This document shows, piece after piece, positions 1 through 13,000 of a stretch of 64,000 nt of DNA; within the stretch, counting starts at the first letter, position 1; each line of letters opens with the position of its first letter. A program made the position numbers and the translations under genes. The notes below the pieces were generated by a model. The model saw only the letters and a program-made list of their open reading frames with translations, was not told where the DNA came from and did no database searches. Source of the DNA: Protula sp. h YS-2021. Its lineage: Eukaryota; Annelida; Polychaeta; Sabellida; Serpulidae. The stretch covers positions 4,973,105-5,037,104 of the forward strand of contig OX457034.1 in assembly GCA_949752745.1 (NCBI GenBank). Reading direction: 5' to 3'.

Positions 1-112
1 TCAAGGCCCTTTTGTCCAACTTTTCATTTAGGGCCGTTTTGGGAAAGGCCCTTTTGGAAAAGGCCCTTATGTCCAAGGCCCTTTTGTCCAGGGCCCTTCT
101 GTCCCGGATTCC
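1..112. repeat. Short minisatellite of GGCCCTTTTGTCC-like units
   Basis: About six imperfect copies of a GGCCCTTTTGTCCA-type motif run from the left edge of the window, spaced roughly 14-25 bp apart. The array is cut by the window edge, so its full size is unknown. No coding potential is visible. Confidence 0.7.
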
Positions 113-1110
113 TCAGAACATATAAAGTTGACTCCTATCAGTGGGACAATGGAAGGCTTCGTAGCTCTGACAGGGAGAGATACGATGTTATGCAAGTCAG
201 AGCTGACTCGGAGCTAGCGTAAATCCAGTACCACTAACCTACGACCGTCCGCCACTTTTGGGTGGTTTTTCAACGATTACATTTTTGTTTTCGGTGTAAT
301 GGAGTTCCCCTTTGGAATGTCGAAAATGTAGAATTTTAGACATGTTTCCAGAGAATTACAAAGCAAACTGTAGTGTTTGTGTTGAGTTACAGGGTAATTA
401 AATATATCCGGGCAAAATATTTTTTGACAACTTTAATCCGCCATATTATTTTGTCATCCCGAAATCTAAGAATTTCCCGAATTATTTATTGAATATCTAC
501 ATAAACAACTAATATTAAAAGAAAAAGCATACCAAAATGCCGAACATGAACTGGTTTAGGTACAAGGACGAGAAAGTAATTGGGACACAATTATGAGTTT
601 TTAATGATTTTAGGGAAATATCCCTCAACTAATACGTGAACAAATATGTACCACCGACAGAAGAGGTCTAACCAAACATTGCTAATATAAAACAAAGCAA
701 CTTCCCAGTAAACAGACATTAAAATACACAAAAGTATAAATTGTGTTTCTAAGGTAAACAATAGACAAGTTTGGGACATAAAATGTCGGTCTGAACATAA
801 CCAATCACAAACAGCGTTACAACCGATGTCCCAGAACATGAACCAATCACAAACGGCGTTACAACCCATGTCCCAGGACCTACATGGCGACGTCAACAAA
901 TAAACAGCTGATCAATCTGGCCGGTTTTATTAACTTTTCTCTTGAACAACTACTGATACTTTCAATTTTATGTTACAATATTATGAGATACACTTTCCCA
1001 AGTATGCGGATCTAAGGATATCCAATAGTAAAATGAGTAAAGCAAGTTTCCGCCGATCTGCGTCAAATGTCTCATTCTACCCTCCGTCCCATTCTACGCT
1101 TTGGGCCTTG
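113..1110. other. Non-coding, with a 45-bp tandem duplication
   Basis: No gene is recognisable. A 45-bp segment is duplicated in tandem at about 797-886; each copy begins with AACCAATCACAAAC and so carries a CCAAT-type box. The stretch near 218-245 resembles the CAGTAACCTACGACC motif at 27180 and 27265, indicating a dispersed repeat. Confidence 0.5.
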
Positions 1111-1114
1111 TGTG

Positions 1115-1350
1115 TACAAGGGGGAGGAGAACGAATGGCTACAGTAGATCCAAATTGGTGAAATTGAAAAGACCATCTTCCGTGGCTGAAAACAATTTTT
1201 ATTTGTCAAATATCGCAAAATAAGGAATATTTGAGTATATAAGGTCGCCAAATTTGCACCTGGCTAATTAAGTTTAGTCAGACTTGAACATTTTGTTGTC
1301 ACCCATTACGATCTACTCGTACTGTAACCATTTCTATCTCCGCTCCCTCG
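1115..1350 (+). repeat. Dispersed repeat, copy 1 (partner at 63567-63797)
   Basis: This segment aligns with 63567-63797 in the same orientation. Shared stretches include GAACGAATGG, CATCTTCCGTGGCTGAAAAC, AAGTTTAGTCAGA and TTACGATCTACTC. The copies are diverged with small indels, as expected of an old interspersed repeat. No terminal repeats or coding capacity are visible, so the class is unknown. Confidence 0.75.
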
Positions 1351-3217
1351 TAGTCCTACGAGTACCATTTAAATGGGTGTTGTTTTATTTAGCCGACCTC
1401 TCGGGTGATGATTGGCGAGACAAAAATGGCATTTTCGGGATAAATGTTGTTTTCTGGGATGGCGAACTTGAATGAACACTGGCGAAAGACATCGGTTACT
1501 GGTTGAAGGTGTACATCCGCTTATATCGCTCATATATCTACTTTTTCGCTAACTCGCTCGTCACTAGTAGTTCAGGCCGTCTCCAACATTCCGCACAGCT
1601 CGCAAGCATTTAGGCCTTTTCCTTATACATACGGACGTATAACAGGTTTTTCATTAGACCGGCAAGCGTCGTTAATAAACTACTCTAGAGTGGCTTGGGG
1701 AACCAATTTAGTTTTTCATCACTTTTTGTTTTGTTGGGTGCTTATTATTCGGTACGATGAACGTCAGCTGACATTCAGCTGATACTTTCAGGCATTTTAT
1801 TGGTTTTCCTGATATTACCGCGGTACACTTTTTTGTCAGGAATATTGTCTTCCCGTAACGTCGCTGATGTCAGATGACAAAATGGCGGCCTCCTGCAGTT
1901 AAGTGCAGTTTTGTTTAGTTCTTCAGTTTTTGCTTAAAAAGTCAATTTGAAAACTCAACAATAGTTTTACCAGTTTTCTGTCATTTCACCAATGGTGGTA
2001 ACAATATTATTAAGTTTAATTTTTATTTAAGCCTTATTATGTGATATCTAGCAGTGGCAAAATTTTGCAAAAAAGTACAAAAATAGGGTTTATTAATACT
2101 GGCATAAATATTCGAATAAATGATTAATATTTGATAAGAAACCTTTTTTACACCTAAAAGTACTTTTAAGATTTTGCCTTGTGTCTTAAGCCCTTATGAA
2201 TTTAAGTTATGACTTTAGCAACGGAAATACAGCTTAAGGCAGTTTTTACATGCTTTCAGTTTTGTGCAAAAATGGAAATATGTTCAAAATATACTAATCA
2301 ATCACACAGCACAGTCACTTAGACTTTATCTCTATTTCTTTTGCATGCTGGAGATTCTTCTTTATTAAAATCTCCAGAAACTGTATATTGCATGTGGTAA
2401 AAAGTTCATGTTATGAATTAGCTATGCATCTCCTTAAAAAAGCTCTAGTATAGGTCTTTATCCTAATGCTAACTGTAGTAAATCAAATTTATATGCTTTG
2501 TTATATTCCAAGTCGGTAATGATTTAATACAATACATTCATTTGCATTTTTAAATTTCACACAGCTTTTCTTGTTCTAGACGGTCTATTCGTCAAATCTT
2601 TGATACCTGTCTATTTGTAGACAGCAGTTAGTAGTGTACGTTTTGTCAACGTTTTGTACAGTGTTACAGGCAATTTTGAAAGCTTTTATATTACAAAAGA
2701 TTCATTTGACCAAACTTGTTAATAAGCAAAACCCCATTAACATATTTTTTCTTTATTTGCAGTTTAGACAGACTTTTCTGCAGCGTCTGCCAAGTTTAGA
2801 AACTTCTAAGCAAGCAATAATTCACTTCACAGCTGGACTGTCAACAAGATTCATGGTAAATCCCCATAGCCCTTCAGCACTTATGCTTAGCTTTACCAGG
2901 TTTATCGTGCTTTCGTCTGGCGTTGTAGTATATATTGCATAATCGTTGTTGTCCCTAAGAACGAGAAAATGCAAAGTAAAAAGATCTTGCTGTGAGGAGT
3001 CTTCAATATTTCTCGCTTAAACAATGTAAAACATTGTTTTCAGAGGATAAATTGTGTCAAATTATTCACATGAAACTGAATGCACACAGTATCTTATAAA
3101 ATAAACTGTTTGTGGTGTATCACCAGTTTTAATATGACAACAGAAACGACAATCTAATATTCGATAGAATCGTAACTAAATTAAAATAATTGCAAAGTGA
3201 TGGTTTAAATGTGGCAC
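1351..3217. other. No gene seen
   Basis: AT-rich DNA with only short chance ORFs. Nothing with recognisable protein similarity, splice structure or repeat structure was found. It includes the 3' flank of the minus-strand gene that ends at 3218. Confidence 0.5.
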
Positions 3218-6200
3218 TTAGTTAGTGGGAATTACTATAGCTAAATACCTCAAGCAACGCTCATCTGCACAAGAGTCATCCCCTCCAGATAAACCACATT
3301 CGTATATGAACTGAGTCATTTGCTCTGGGGACATGTCTCCAAGTGCATGTTCTCCACAAAAGTATTCATCTCCTTCGGTCGCCTCTGGTTTACAGACTGT
3401 TTGAGTGTATTCTGTGAATCCGTCAAACACTGAACATCGAGGATGTTTATAACTAGAAAATGTGGAAAATATCTTACCTACTAAAAAGGGCCATGAAAAA
3501 TATACTTATGAAAACTGTCATTTCCGATATCATTGTTTTTTTACAAACCCAATTTTCTAGCAGTATAAGATACAAGTCTATACCTATAAGACAAGGAATA
3601 GAACTAATTCAGTGTTAAGTAGAAATATTTGTTGCTTATTTAAGAAATTCAATGTAAAAATTAGAGTACTATTCTCTCAAATGATCGCATTCAAGGAAAG
3701 TACGCTATTCATTTAAATTTTACCTCTTAAGGCCTGAAAAAATGCTGTACTTCTCTACGAAAAGAACAATTACTCGCTAGAATAAAAAGAACTCGTTCCA
3801 TCAAATCAGGGGAGGATTCCATTTGATAAAAAGAAGCAACTAACTCTTTAGCAAATGACAGGCCTGTCGATTATCGATGTGAACATTGCAATATAAATTT
3901 GTCCGCACTTTTACTGACCTATAATCTGTGTTGGCCGACGCAAACAGGGCCATAGGCTTAACTGCATTTTGTAAAACAGGCTTATTTGCCAAATAATCGG
4001 CTCCGTGATGGGCCAGTGCATAAATCGTAGCTTCAATTTCGCTACCATAATAGTCAACCATCAATTTTTGCAGACCATCTTCGTCCCAGTCGGATGTCTC
4101 ATCTTCAAAGTCACCTTTTATATTTTAAAATATTTGTTAAACGATTTCAATAAAGGCCTTAATGTAATTATGGTAAATCTGTGCAGCATGTTACACAAAT
4201 ATTTAAAAAGATAGAGCGGTTTATTTATGGCTATTGTGACAAAACAATCCGACAAATATTAGAAAATACACTAGATACTACAGGAAAACACTTAAATCAT
4301 TATTCTAATAAGCAATGCAGCCATAAAATAAATATCATACAGCAACATGTGATTAAATTAATTTTTTTTCTACAAATTATACTCCGAATATCTATCGCTT
4401 TTTACTAATTAAGCAAAAGCTATTTTGGCAAAAGTGATCAAAATAATGTTGTGATCTAACAAAAAAAGCACTTGGCTGTCAATATCTAATTTCTTTTTAA
4501 AATATAAAAACTAACATTATGTATATAAGCTGGTTTCCTCTTATTATTCGCCCTGTTCGGGAATAAGACCAAATCCATTAGAAAACATTGTTGATTGATT
4601 ATTTCTGATATGATTTGCTTCACATCTTAAGTATTTGGTAAACTTTATGTATTTAAAGGGAATATGGCGCAATTTATCTCTACCTGGTACGGGTAAGCTT
4701 TGAAGACTAGTTTGGATATATTATTACGCCTTTTATGCCTGAAATTAAAGTGTTACACTTATTAACAGGCACACCCTCATCTAGCTGTTCTGTTTAAACT
4801 GCACCATAGTGTTAACAATGTACTTGTGACTCTTTCACTTTCAGCTAAGAACACATGTTGTTATATGAGTAACGCTCCATTAGTACATGATGCTCAGATA
4901 TTGAGATATCTGGTCGTACTTGCAAGACAAACATCGAAATTAAGAGCAGGGGAAGTGACCATTTTCCCATATTTTAGAGTGGTATGATTGATAGATTGTT
5001 TTGTATAGAAGCCAATGGATTCGTTAGTAATATGAAGGGGAAGCTCCATTTCTGAGTTGGTCCAATTCCGAGGTACCATTGATGTCAGTAGCATTTAGCA
5101 TGTTTTCGGTTATTGTTTTGCAAACAATATTTGTAAAAATCTCAGAAACATTTTTAAAGATGCGAAGACCTACACGATTTATGAATATCGCCTTAAATTT
5201 GCCGACTCAAACAATGAATATATGGCAAACATAGAAATTTTGACATAATTGTTTCCAATTTTGTAAAGCTAATAGAACTTTTTTGCAAATTCAAACTCAA
5301 AGATCTAAAGAAAGACATTTTAATAAAGGATGTTCCTTAAAAATAGTCTAACAATTATTTTAAAAAAAAACAAACAACAATGACAGACTGCTAAAACTAA
5401 CTTTTTGTGATATTTTTAACGAAAACATTTCCCTGAATTTCAAAAGTGGTAAAAATCTCTAGCTTCTGATACAACATATAATATAAAGGAATAATTCTTT
5501 GCAAAAAATCACAATATTCTTTGTAGACATAACATCTGAACATACAAGAGAGAAGTTTTAATGGAAAACTTGTGTTAAAAAAGATATAAAAATGATGCTA
5601 CGCACCCATCAGCATTAAGGATGTATCTCCACGAGCTAATTTTAGAACTATACTATCCATGTTTATGTTGCCACCGTCATTGCAGTGACCACCCATATTT
5701 GCAGCCATAATATATGTTGTCACATCTGCATCATTCGGGCAAAGTACAACATCGTCGCAATCAATTCCATTCGGTCCACATCCATCTCCTCCATTAAAGA
5801 GTCGAATCTGATCTCTTGAGAGAACCAACAAAGAATTAGATTTGTGCATATGCACAGTTGGACGGTAGCAGAATTACATGTCAAATGAAGCCATTCGTTC
5901 GAGTAACTACAAAAACTGTAATGATTTATGGTTTATGTAATTTTTATTGACTGCGTTTAGCTGCATTATTAGTCAAAAAGTCTAAAAGACCCCTGTATTC
6001 AAGCAAATTATGATTTGAAATAGAAATTGAAACTGCATTCAAAATTGGAAACACGTGTCAATAAATAAAATATATTCATATATTTACTCATAAGAATACA
6101 GACTATAGCTCACCTGAAATCCATTAAATCTATCCATTCCTCAATCCTCCAAGCCATATCATTTTCTGTGCATGACCTTAACAAAGATAAAGTGTTGATT

Positions 6201-9071
6201 TGTTATGTTTCTGTTGAATACTTAAGAAATCTCATTAGAGGTTTGTTTACGTTATATTAAACACTTTGTAAATATTTGTTCTAAACGAGCTTCATTATTA
6301 AGCATTTTTTATTTTTAAAAGCCGTCTAAACAACTTACATATAAATATTGTTTAGTCCGCTTAAATCCCCAGTTTGGTTGAAAGTTCTCACTAAAAGCAC
6401 GTAGTGGTCATAGTGATTGTGCGTTATAAAAATATTTTCAATTCTGTCCTGAAATTAGAAATATTACACAAACGATATCCTATCTAATACCCAACATTTT
6501 ACACACACAGATATACAGAACAAATTTTAAGCTTTACTAAAGCGCAGCTTGAAAAAAGTATTGACATTGGCAACTGATATTACATACACATTATATATTA
6601 CTCAGATCTTCACATCTACACTTCCTGTCATAAAAGGTAAAAACTGCAATTAATTTATGCTTTTTTATTTTTGCTCTGGTTATACCAAAATACCAAAATA
6701 AATAGCTGCAATTTTAAAGATGTAAAAATGAAATATTGCCTGTTGTGAACCAAAAAATTCTCGGATATCTGCAGGAAGCATGAATCTTGATATTGTCTCT
6801 GGATTGTCCCAGCTATATTCATTTGAACCCATATCATACAGTGACAATGAACCATCGGGGCATTGAATCACATGGCTGTCTCCTTGCCCAATAGGAAGCG
6901 CATACACGTTCAAATTCCCATCTGGCTCTGGTAGAGGGTTTACTGAAGAAATAAAGATAGCAGTGCGTCAAATATGTCACAAATTTAGTTCAATATGTAG
7001 CTAGCAAACGACTGAAACCATGTAACTTTTTTTTATTTTATTGCCAATCAAAAATGCAAACGAAACTATTAGAGTGGTTTTGATTATTTGATACAGTTGT
7101 GAAGGAAACAGCCTGAGAGTATAGTGAATTTCTAAAGCGGTGTTTAAAAAACTGAAAAACTCACAATGTAACATGAAAATCTGATGACTTTTTAAAGAGT
7201 ATCCGTGTGTAATGTCAGTTCCAATAACATTCTGGGAACGAACTATCTTCATAGCCTTCATAACCGTTATTGCATCATTGTAGTACATTAATAAACTCGA
7301 TTTAAATGAGCCCCTAATTCTCTAACATATATTCAAAATCTTTAACATTTCGAATGCCAAACTATAAAAAGAGTTGTAACAAGAGTAAGGGCAATAGGAA
7401 CGTTTCATTTATTAGACTCTTTTGAACTAAATATATGTTTAATTTATTTTAATATCAAAAGTCAGATTTTATCTCTATTAAAAGTAAAACTTGACATAAA
7501 AAACAATAAAAACAACAATTGCGCAAAATTTATCAAAACAATTTTAAACTTTTAGATTCTCATTCGTGAAAATCATTGTGTAAAAGGCTTGCTTATGAAA
7601 GAGTAGGCTTGCTCGTCAAAACAATTATAGCCAAATTGAAAAGGCGTACACATGGTTAATTGCTTTATGATGGGATTAGCAGCACAATCTGGCCATTACT
7701 TTCTATAACTGGTCGTGGTTCCAGTGGGGCCACATGATGCCTTCACAAACGTCTCTATGGGTATCTATGCTAATTCGCTGCACGAATTCATTGAGTAGAA
7801 GTTTAAATTGATCTTCTTGTGTGTTTGCTTTCACTGTTAGTGCGTAATCATTAAGCATATATCATATATATAAATTCCACACACAAAAGAAAATTCAAGA
7901 ATTATGCAGTTGGCGAAATTAATATATTTTTCACCAGCAACCTATGCATTGAAAAAAGCTTGAACAGCAAAAGTAAATAATGCAAAGTAGATAAAATATA
8001 ATGACTAAATATTAATTTTAAAACTTCATCAAACCAGCATCCAGAGAGTTTTTGTCCTTCTTTTGATTTTGTTTTATCCTGCCATTTACAGCACTGTTTG
8101 TTTTTACCGGACAAAAAGTAAGGACATATGGAAACTAAGTAAAGAATAAAAAATAGGGAAAACATTTTAAACATGTACTAACTGACAGAGTTCATAAGAC
8201 CGTACAACATATATATATATATATAGATTGCTTGTTTTTTCCTTATCTTAAGATAAAATATAAAACATTTTTTGTGCGTAAAACATCCTAATAGATACAA
8301 ACATTTAGCTATAAATTGCATGTGATTCTTAACCACATCGCAAATACTTGTGAATGAACTAAATGAACTTTTAATATTTAATATGTTTGGCATATTTAAT
8401 GTGCCAGTTGTTAGATTTTACACCGAAATTATAGTAGCCAAATTTTCTCACGTATTTATTACACAAAAAAAAACAAATAAATGGCATAAAATTTAACTAA
8501 ATTAAGAAATGAAACACGCAGGTTTTAACAATTTGATAAAGTAATTGAAAATAATTGGGCACTCATATAACATATATTTCTATAGTTTATTTTATATTTT
8601 TAGCAGCTAAGCAAAAGTATAAACATAACACTCATATAAATAGTTACGTTTCATAAAATATAACAAATGTTTGGTTTCAAGTACGTCTTGGTTGGGTAAG
8701 TTATTTATACAAAAAACCGATATCTGCATGGGTTCCATTTATTTACCTTTAGCTTTATATATATCCTTGGATACTTCTGTTGGTCGTGACTGAACAATCA
8801 CTCTAACAAAAAATCCAATATGTCGTAATTACGATTAATAAGATTTGTATTCAAATAATAGTTCCGATATGCTTTATTTAAATTGTACAAACATTTATGT
8901 AACAAATATTTCGAGTTGAGTGAACTCAAATAAAAACTTAAGGTTTTGATTTCAATTTAAAGGATAACATGCTAATGATATAATTCTACTAAAATGGTGC
9001 GAATGGTTTAGCAGTTAAGAAGAAACTTGAAACACTTACAGAAGAGCAAGTAAAAGAACAATACGCCTCAT
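3218..9071 (-). CDS. Secreted metallo-beta-lactamase-fold hydrolase-like protein, 8 exons
   Basis: Eight exons join without any phase conflict: 9071-9040, 8802-8747, 6942-6740, 6448-6339, 6176-6114, 5814-5606, 4114-3919 and 3452-3218 (stop TAA). The sum is 1104 nt, or 367 aa. The N-terminus MRRIVLLLALLVIVQS is a classic signal peptide, so the product should enter the secretory pathway. The metal-binding signature appears as THNHYDHY (H107, H109, D111, H112), preceded by a GQGDSHVIQCPDG strand and a YDMGS turn. A later GGDFED (D226) and ALAHHGADY (H260-H261) fit the remaining ligands of the fold. Many cysteines after residue 155 suggest disulphides. The layout resembles ComEC/Rec2-type MBL domains, but the substrate is unknown. 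Intron 3 starts with GC, not GT (CAACAG|GCAATA). A 3' extension by a splice at DERCLR|GTATTT cannot be excluded. Confidence 0.87.
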
Positions 9072-9142
9072 TTTGAAAACAAAGAAGTTTTGTATCTGTG
9101 TCAGATTACAAATTCATCTGCACGGTTGTTGTCTAGAAGTTC

Positions 9143-9151
9143 TATTATATA
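9143..9151 (-). promoter_or_regulatory. Probable TATA box of the secreted MBL-fold gene
   Basis: The minus strand reads TATATAATAG about 75 nt upstream of the ATG at 9071. That spacing fits a transcription start near 9115 and a short 5' UTR. No initiator motif was verified. Confidence 0.5.
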
Positions 9152-9912
9152 TGTAAAATCACGATGAATGCAGTGCTGAAATTTGATAATTCTGTCTTAT
9201 CAGTACATCTGTCGATCACTCATGCTTAATTTTGATACTGTAATATACCAAAAGATAACTGTTATAATACTCGCTAAATTTTGTGTTTGGTAATTAAGCA
9301 GGCCTCAATCGTTCCCGTGTTTTTGTAGAAAGTTTCTGGTTAAATACTTTACGCAACACACAATTTTGTTAATTTATTTACAATACAACCAAAATTGCAC
9401 CACAAAATTTGCCTAAAAGGTTTTGTTTCTTAAGATGTATACGAATGAACATTTACGATATAACAAATCACAATTTTTATTCGAGATAAAGTATCACAAT
9501 GTTAAAAATATTGTGTTATCATATTCTGTCACTAATGTTGGGAATAAATGTTTTTTTAGCATAATTTAACTTATATTTTTAACAATGGCACAATAAAAAT
9601 TTGACCTTTTTAAAAGCCCGTCCAAAAAGTCGTCATAATGATAATTTTTGAACTGCCAATGATGATATTTAAATGGTTCTCAATAAAGATCAGGTGATGT
9701 TTTACATTTTGACATTTAATACTTCGCTACATCAACAACATGAATATTGTACAGATACGCAATGTTGAATTTTTTTACATGCATACTACTGTTTTTTCTG
9801 TAGGCACGTAAAACTTTTGATCACATATTATCTTTCTGAGCTTTTTGGAAACTATTTTTGAATGCGAATAGAATTACATATAGTCTGAAGAATAAGAAAT
9901 TTAGGTAAAGGT
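9152..9912. other. No gene seen
   Basis: AT-rich spacer between the promoter of the MBL-fold gene and the target site of the inserted LINE. No repeat or coding signal was found. Confidence 0.5.
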
Positions 9913-9924
9913 TATTGTTGGCAG
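9913..9924. repeat. Left 12-bp target-site duplication of the LINE
   Basis: TATTGTTGGCAG occurs here and again at 16079-16090, immediately outside the two ends of the element. A tail ambiguity of a base or two is possible because the 3' end is a TAAC-type repeat. Confidence 0.9.
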
Positions 9925-10085
9925 TTAGTTAGTTAGTTAAATGATTTGTTTAACGACACGACCGACCCTTAGCGGGTTACATTGTGTCAGAACATGTCAG
10001 TAATCAGTGACTAGAAGAAATGGAACAAGTTAAAATCAAGGTGAGATAAAAAATGTATATTCTAAAATCATAAAGTAGAAAACGA

Positions 10086-13000
10086 CTAGAAATACTGATA
10101 CAGGTTAATTTCTTTTAAGAATTGTATAAATTTGCTCGGTTCTATTTCATCAAAGAGCTGTCTCAAGGAGTCAGCTCTGAAATGACGTGAGCGGGCGTCT
10201 TGGAAATCGGTACAGTCTATTAAAATATGTTTAACGGAGTAAGGTTCCTGACAACCGACACAGTCGGGTGCCGGCTCGCCTCTCAGAAGATGTTTGTGGG
10301 TGATATATGTATGTCCTATTCTGGCTCTATGGTAAACCATTTCATCTCGCACACTGTTAAGTTGCGAGGGTTTTTGTCCGACTAAGGGGTTTATTTGATA
10401 CAGCTTGTTGTTTCTTTGTTTGTTCCATCTTTCTTGCCACAATCTATTTGTGTATCTTGTGATGTGATATTTAAAATCGGAGGCTGGTATGAGCATATCG
10501 ATACAATTATCATTTAGAGCCTCTTTTGCAGCTTTGTCGGCTATCTCGTTTCCTCGGATACCCACGTGGCTTGGAACCCAGCAGAACACTATGTCTTTGC
10601 CAGCTTTGGTGGCATCGTCATATCTTTCCAGAAGGTCAAGGATAAGTGGGTTTGATATTTGTAGGTTTTCAATTGATTGCAGGACGGACATAGAGTCCAC
10701 GCATAACATAAAATTTTTGTATCGGCTGATCTTCACTATCTGGATAGCGAGATGTAGAGCTTTAATTTCGGCTGAGAAAATAGAGGAACCATTTGGAAGT
10801 CTTGTTTTCAAAGTGTTATTTTCAGTTACAACGGAAGCAGCCGATTTATTGTCGAGCTTTGAGCCGTCCGTGTAGACGAAATGGTAGTCTTTAAATTCTT
10901 CCTTGAGCTCTGCGAAGTTTGATCGAAATAGAAAGGGGCTAGTTGTTTCCTTTGCATAGACCGTGAGGTTCTTTAGAACCACAGGTTTGGTGAGTTTCCA
11001 CTGTGGTAGTTTTGGTACTCTGTATTTTGCAATTGATTCTATGGTGATGTCAGCATTATCGAGGTGAGGCTGAACTCTCGCTCCAAATGGAGGTATTACG
11101 GTGGGACCTCTTTCATGGAAGCGGGAAAAATCTGATCTAAAGACTGAGTTATACGTGGGATTCTTCTTATTTGCATAAAGCTTTGTTGTGTACTGCATAG
11201 CGAGTTTAACTCGACGAATGTTAAGCGGCTGCTCATTGGCCTCCACATGGAGGCTTTCTGCTGGTGATGTTCTAAAAGCATTTAGACACAGTCGTAAACC
11301 TTGGTTTTGTATCGGGTCTAGCATTTTTAGGTATGAAGGTCTTGCTGATCCATAGACAATGCTGCCATAGTCTAATCTAGACCGTATCAAGGCTCGGTAA
11401 AGCATAAGCTTTGTATCCCGATCAGCGCCCCAATCATGGGCCGATATTACTCTTAGGAGATTGAGTGCTTTTTGGCATTTTGGTTTGAGTTCTTTGATGT
11501 GTGGGATAAAGCTTAGCTTGGAGTCGAACAGTAAACCCAGAAATTTGTTTTCTTTAACAACAGGTATTTGAATGCCAGAAATGTATAGAACGGGATCGTC
11601 GTGTTGTTTGCGTTTATTGCAGAAGTGCATGCAGACTGTTTTAGTTTGTGAAAATTTAAAACCGTTTTGGTTAGCCCATGTTTGAAGTGAGCGTATGTTC
11701 TGCTGTAAGCGTCGCTGTATTAGATTCATGTTCTTGCCTCTGCAAGATATTGCGAAATCGTCAACAAAGAGTGAGCTGTCTATCCCCTGTTTTATGTTAT
11801 GTCGGATGCTATTTATTTTTATCAGGAACAGAAGAACGGAAAGGATGGATCCCTGGGGGAAGCCTTCCTCTTGTTCGAAGTAGTCTGAGAACACGGCCCC
11901 AAGGCGGACCCGAAAACGTCGGTCTTCTAGAAAGGCTTTAATAAATTCAGGTAGGCGGCCTCGCAGCCCCAAGTCAAAGAGGTCTTGTAGTACTCCATGT
12001 TTCCATGCTGTGTCATAGGCCTTTTCCAAGTCAAAGAAAACCGAAACGACATGTTCGTTATTGATAAAGGCTTCTCTTATAAACGTTTCTAGTCTTACAA
12101 GGTGATCCAGGGTATTTCTTTGTTTTCTAAAACCGCTCTGTATATCGGCAAACAAATTATTGCTTTCTAGATACCAGGTGAGTCTGTCAGCTATCATGCG
12201 TTCAAATGTTTTACACAGTGAACTTGTTAAGGAGATTGGTCTGTAATTTTGTGGGCTTGTGGGGTCTTTGTTTGGTTTTGGTACTGGTATAATAATAGCT
12301 TCTCTCCATATTTCTGGAAAGTTGCCAGATTTCCAGGCTTGGTTAAATAGGCCCAATAGTATTTCCAAGGTTTCATTTGGCAAGTGTTTAAGGGTTTGGT
12401 AGTGTATGTCATCTGAGCCAGCAGCGGAATTGTGGGATTTGTTTAAAGCCTGTCGGAGTTCATTTAGTGAGAAATCGCAGTTGTAGGATTCACTATTGTC
12501 TGAGTAAAAGTTTATGTTGTTTCGTTCTTTATGTGCCTTATATCGTCTAAAGTCTTCGTTATAGTGTTTAGAGGATGAGTTGTGTTCAAATGTTTCTCCC
12601 AGGACGTCAGATATTTCCCTTCTTCCCGTTACAGTGGTATTGTTAGTTTGTAAATGGCTCACAGGGCCTAGAGAGCCTTTGCCGGATATCTTCCTAACCA
12701 TGTCCCACGTTTTCTTTAATGAAGTTTTCCCGTTTAACTTGGAAACAAACTCCTCCCATGAGCGTTTCTTACTTTGTTTTACAGTCTTACGAGCGATGGC
12801 ATTGAGTCTTTTATATTCCATTCTTCTAATGGTGTCCGGATGATTGATGAACTGTTTTAGTGCTTGTTTTCGAACAGCTATTGACCGTTTGCATTCATCG
12901 TTGAACCAGATTTTGTGTGATCTTGTGCGAGATCCGGATATTTTCGGGATAGTCTCTTCCATTATTGATTGTATCAAAGCGGTGAATAGTAGAATAGGGT

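Noticed and set aside
7902..8174. ORF with a Cys/Lys-rich segment in intron 2 of the MBL-fold gene
   Set aside because: Exons 2 and 3 already join in phase and including it would break the signal-to-MBL reading frame; no acceptor was convincing.
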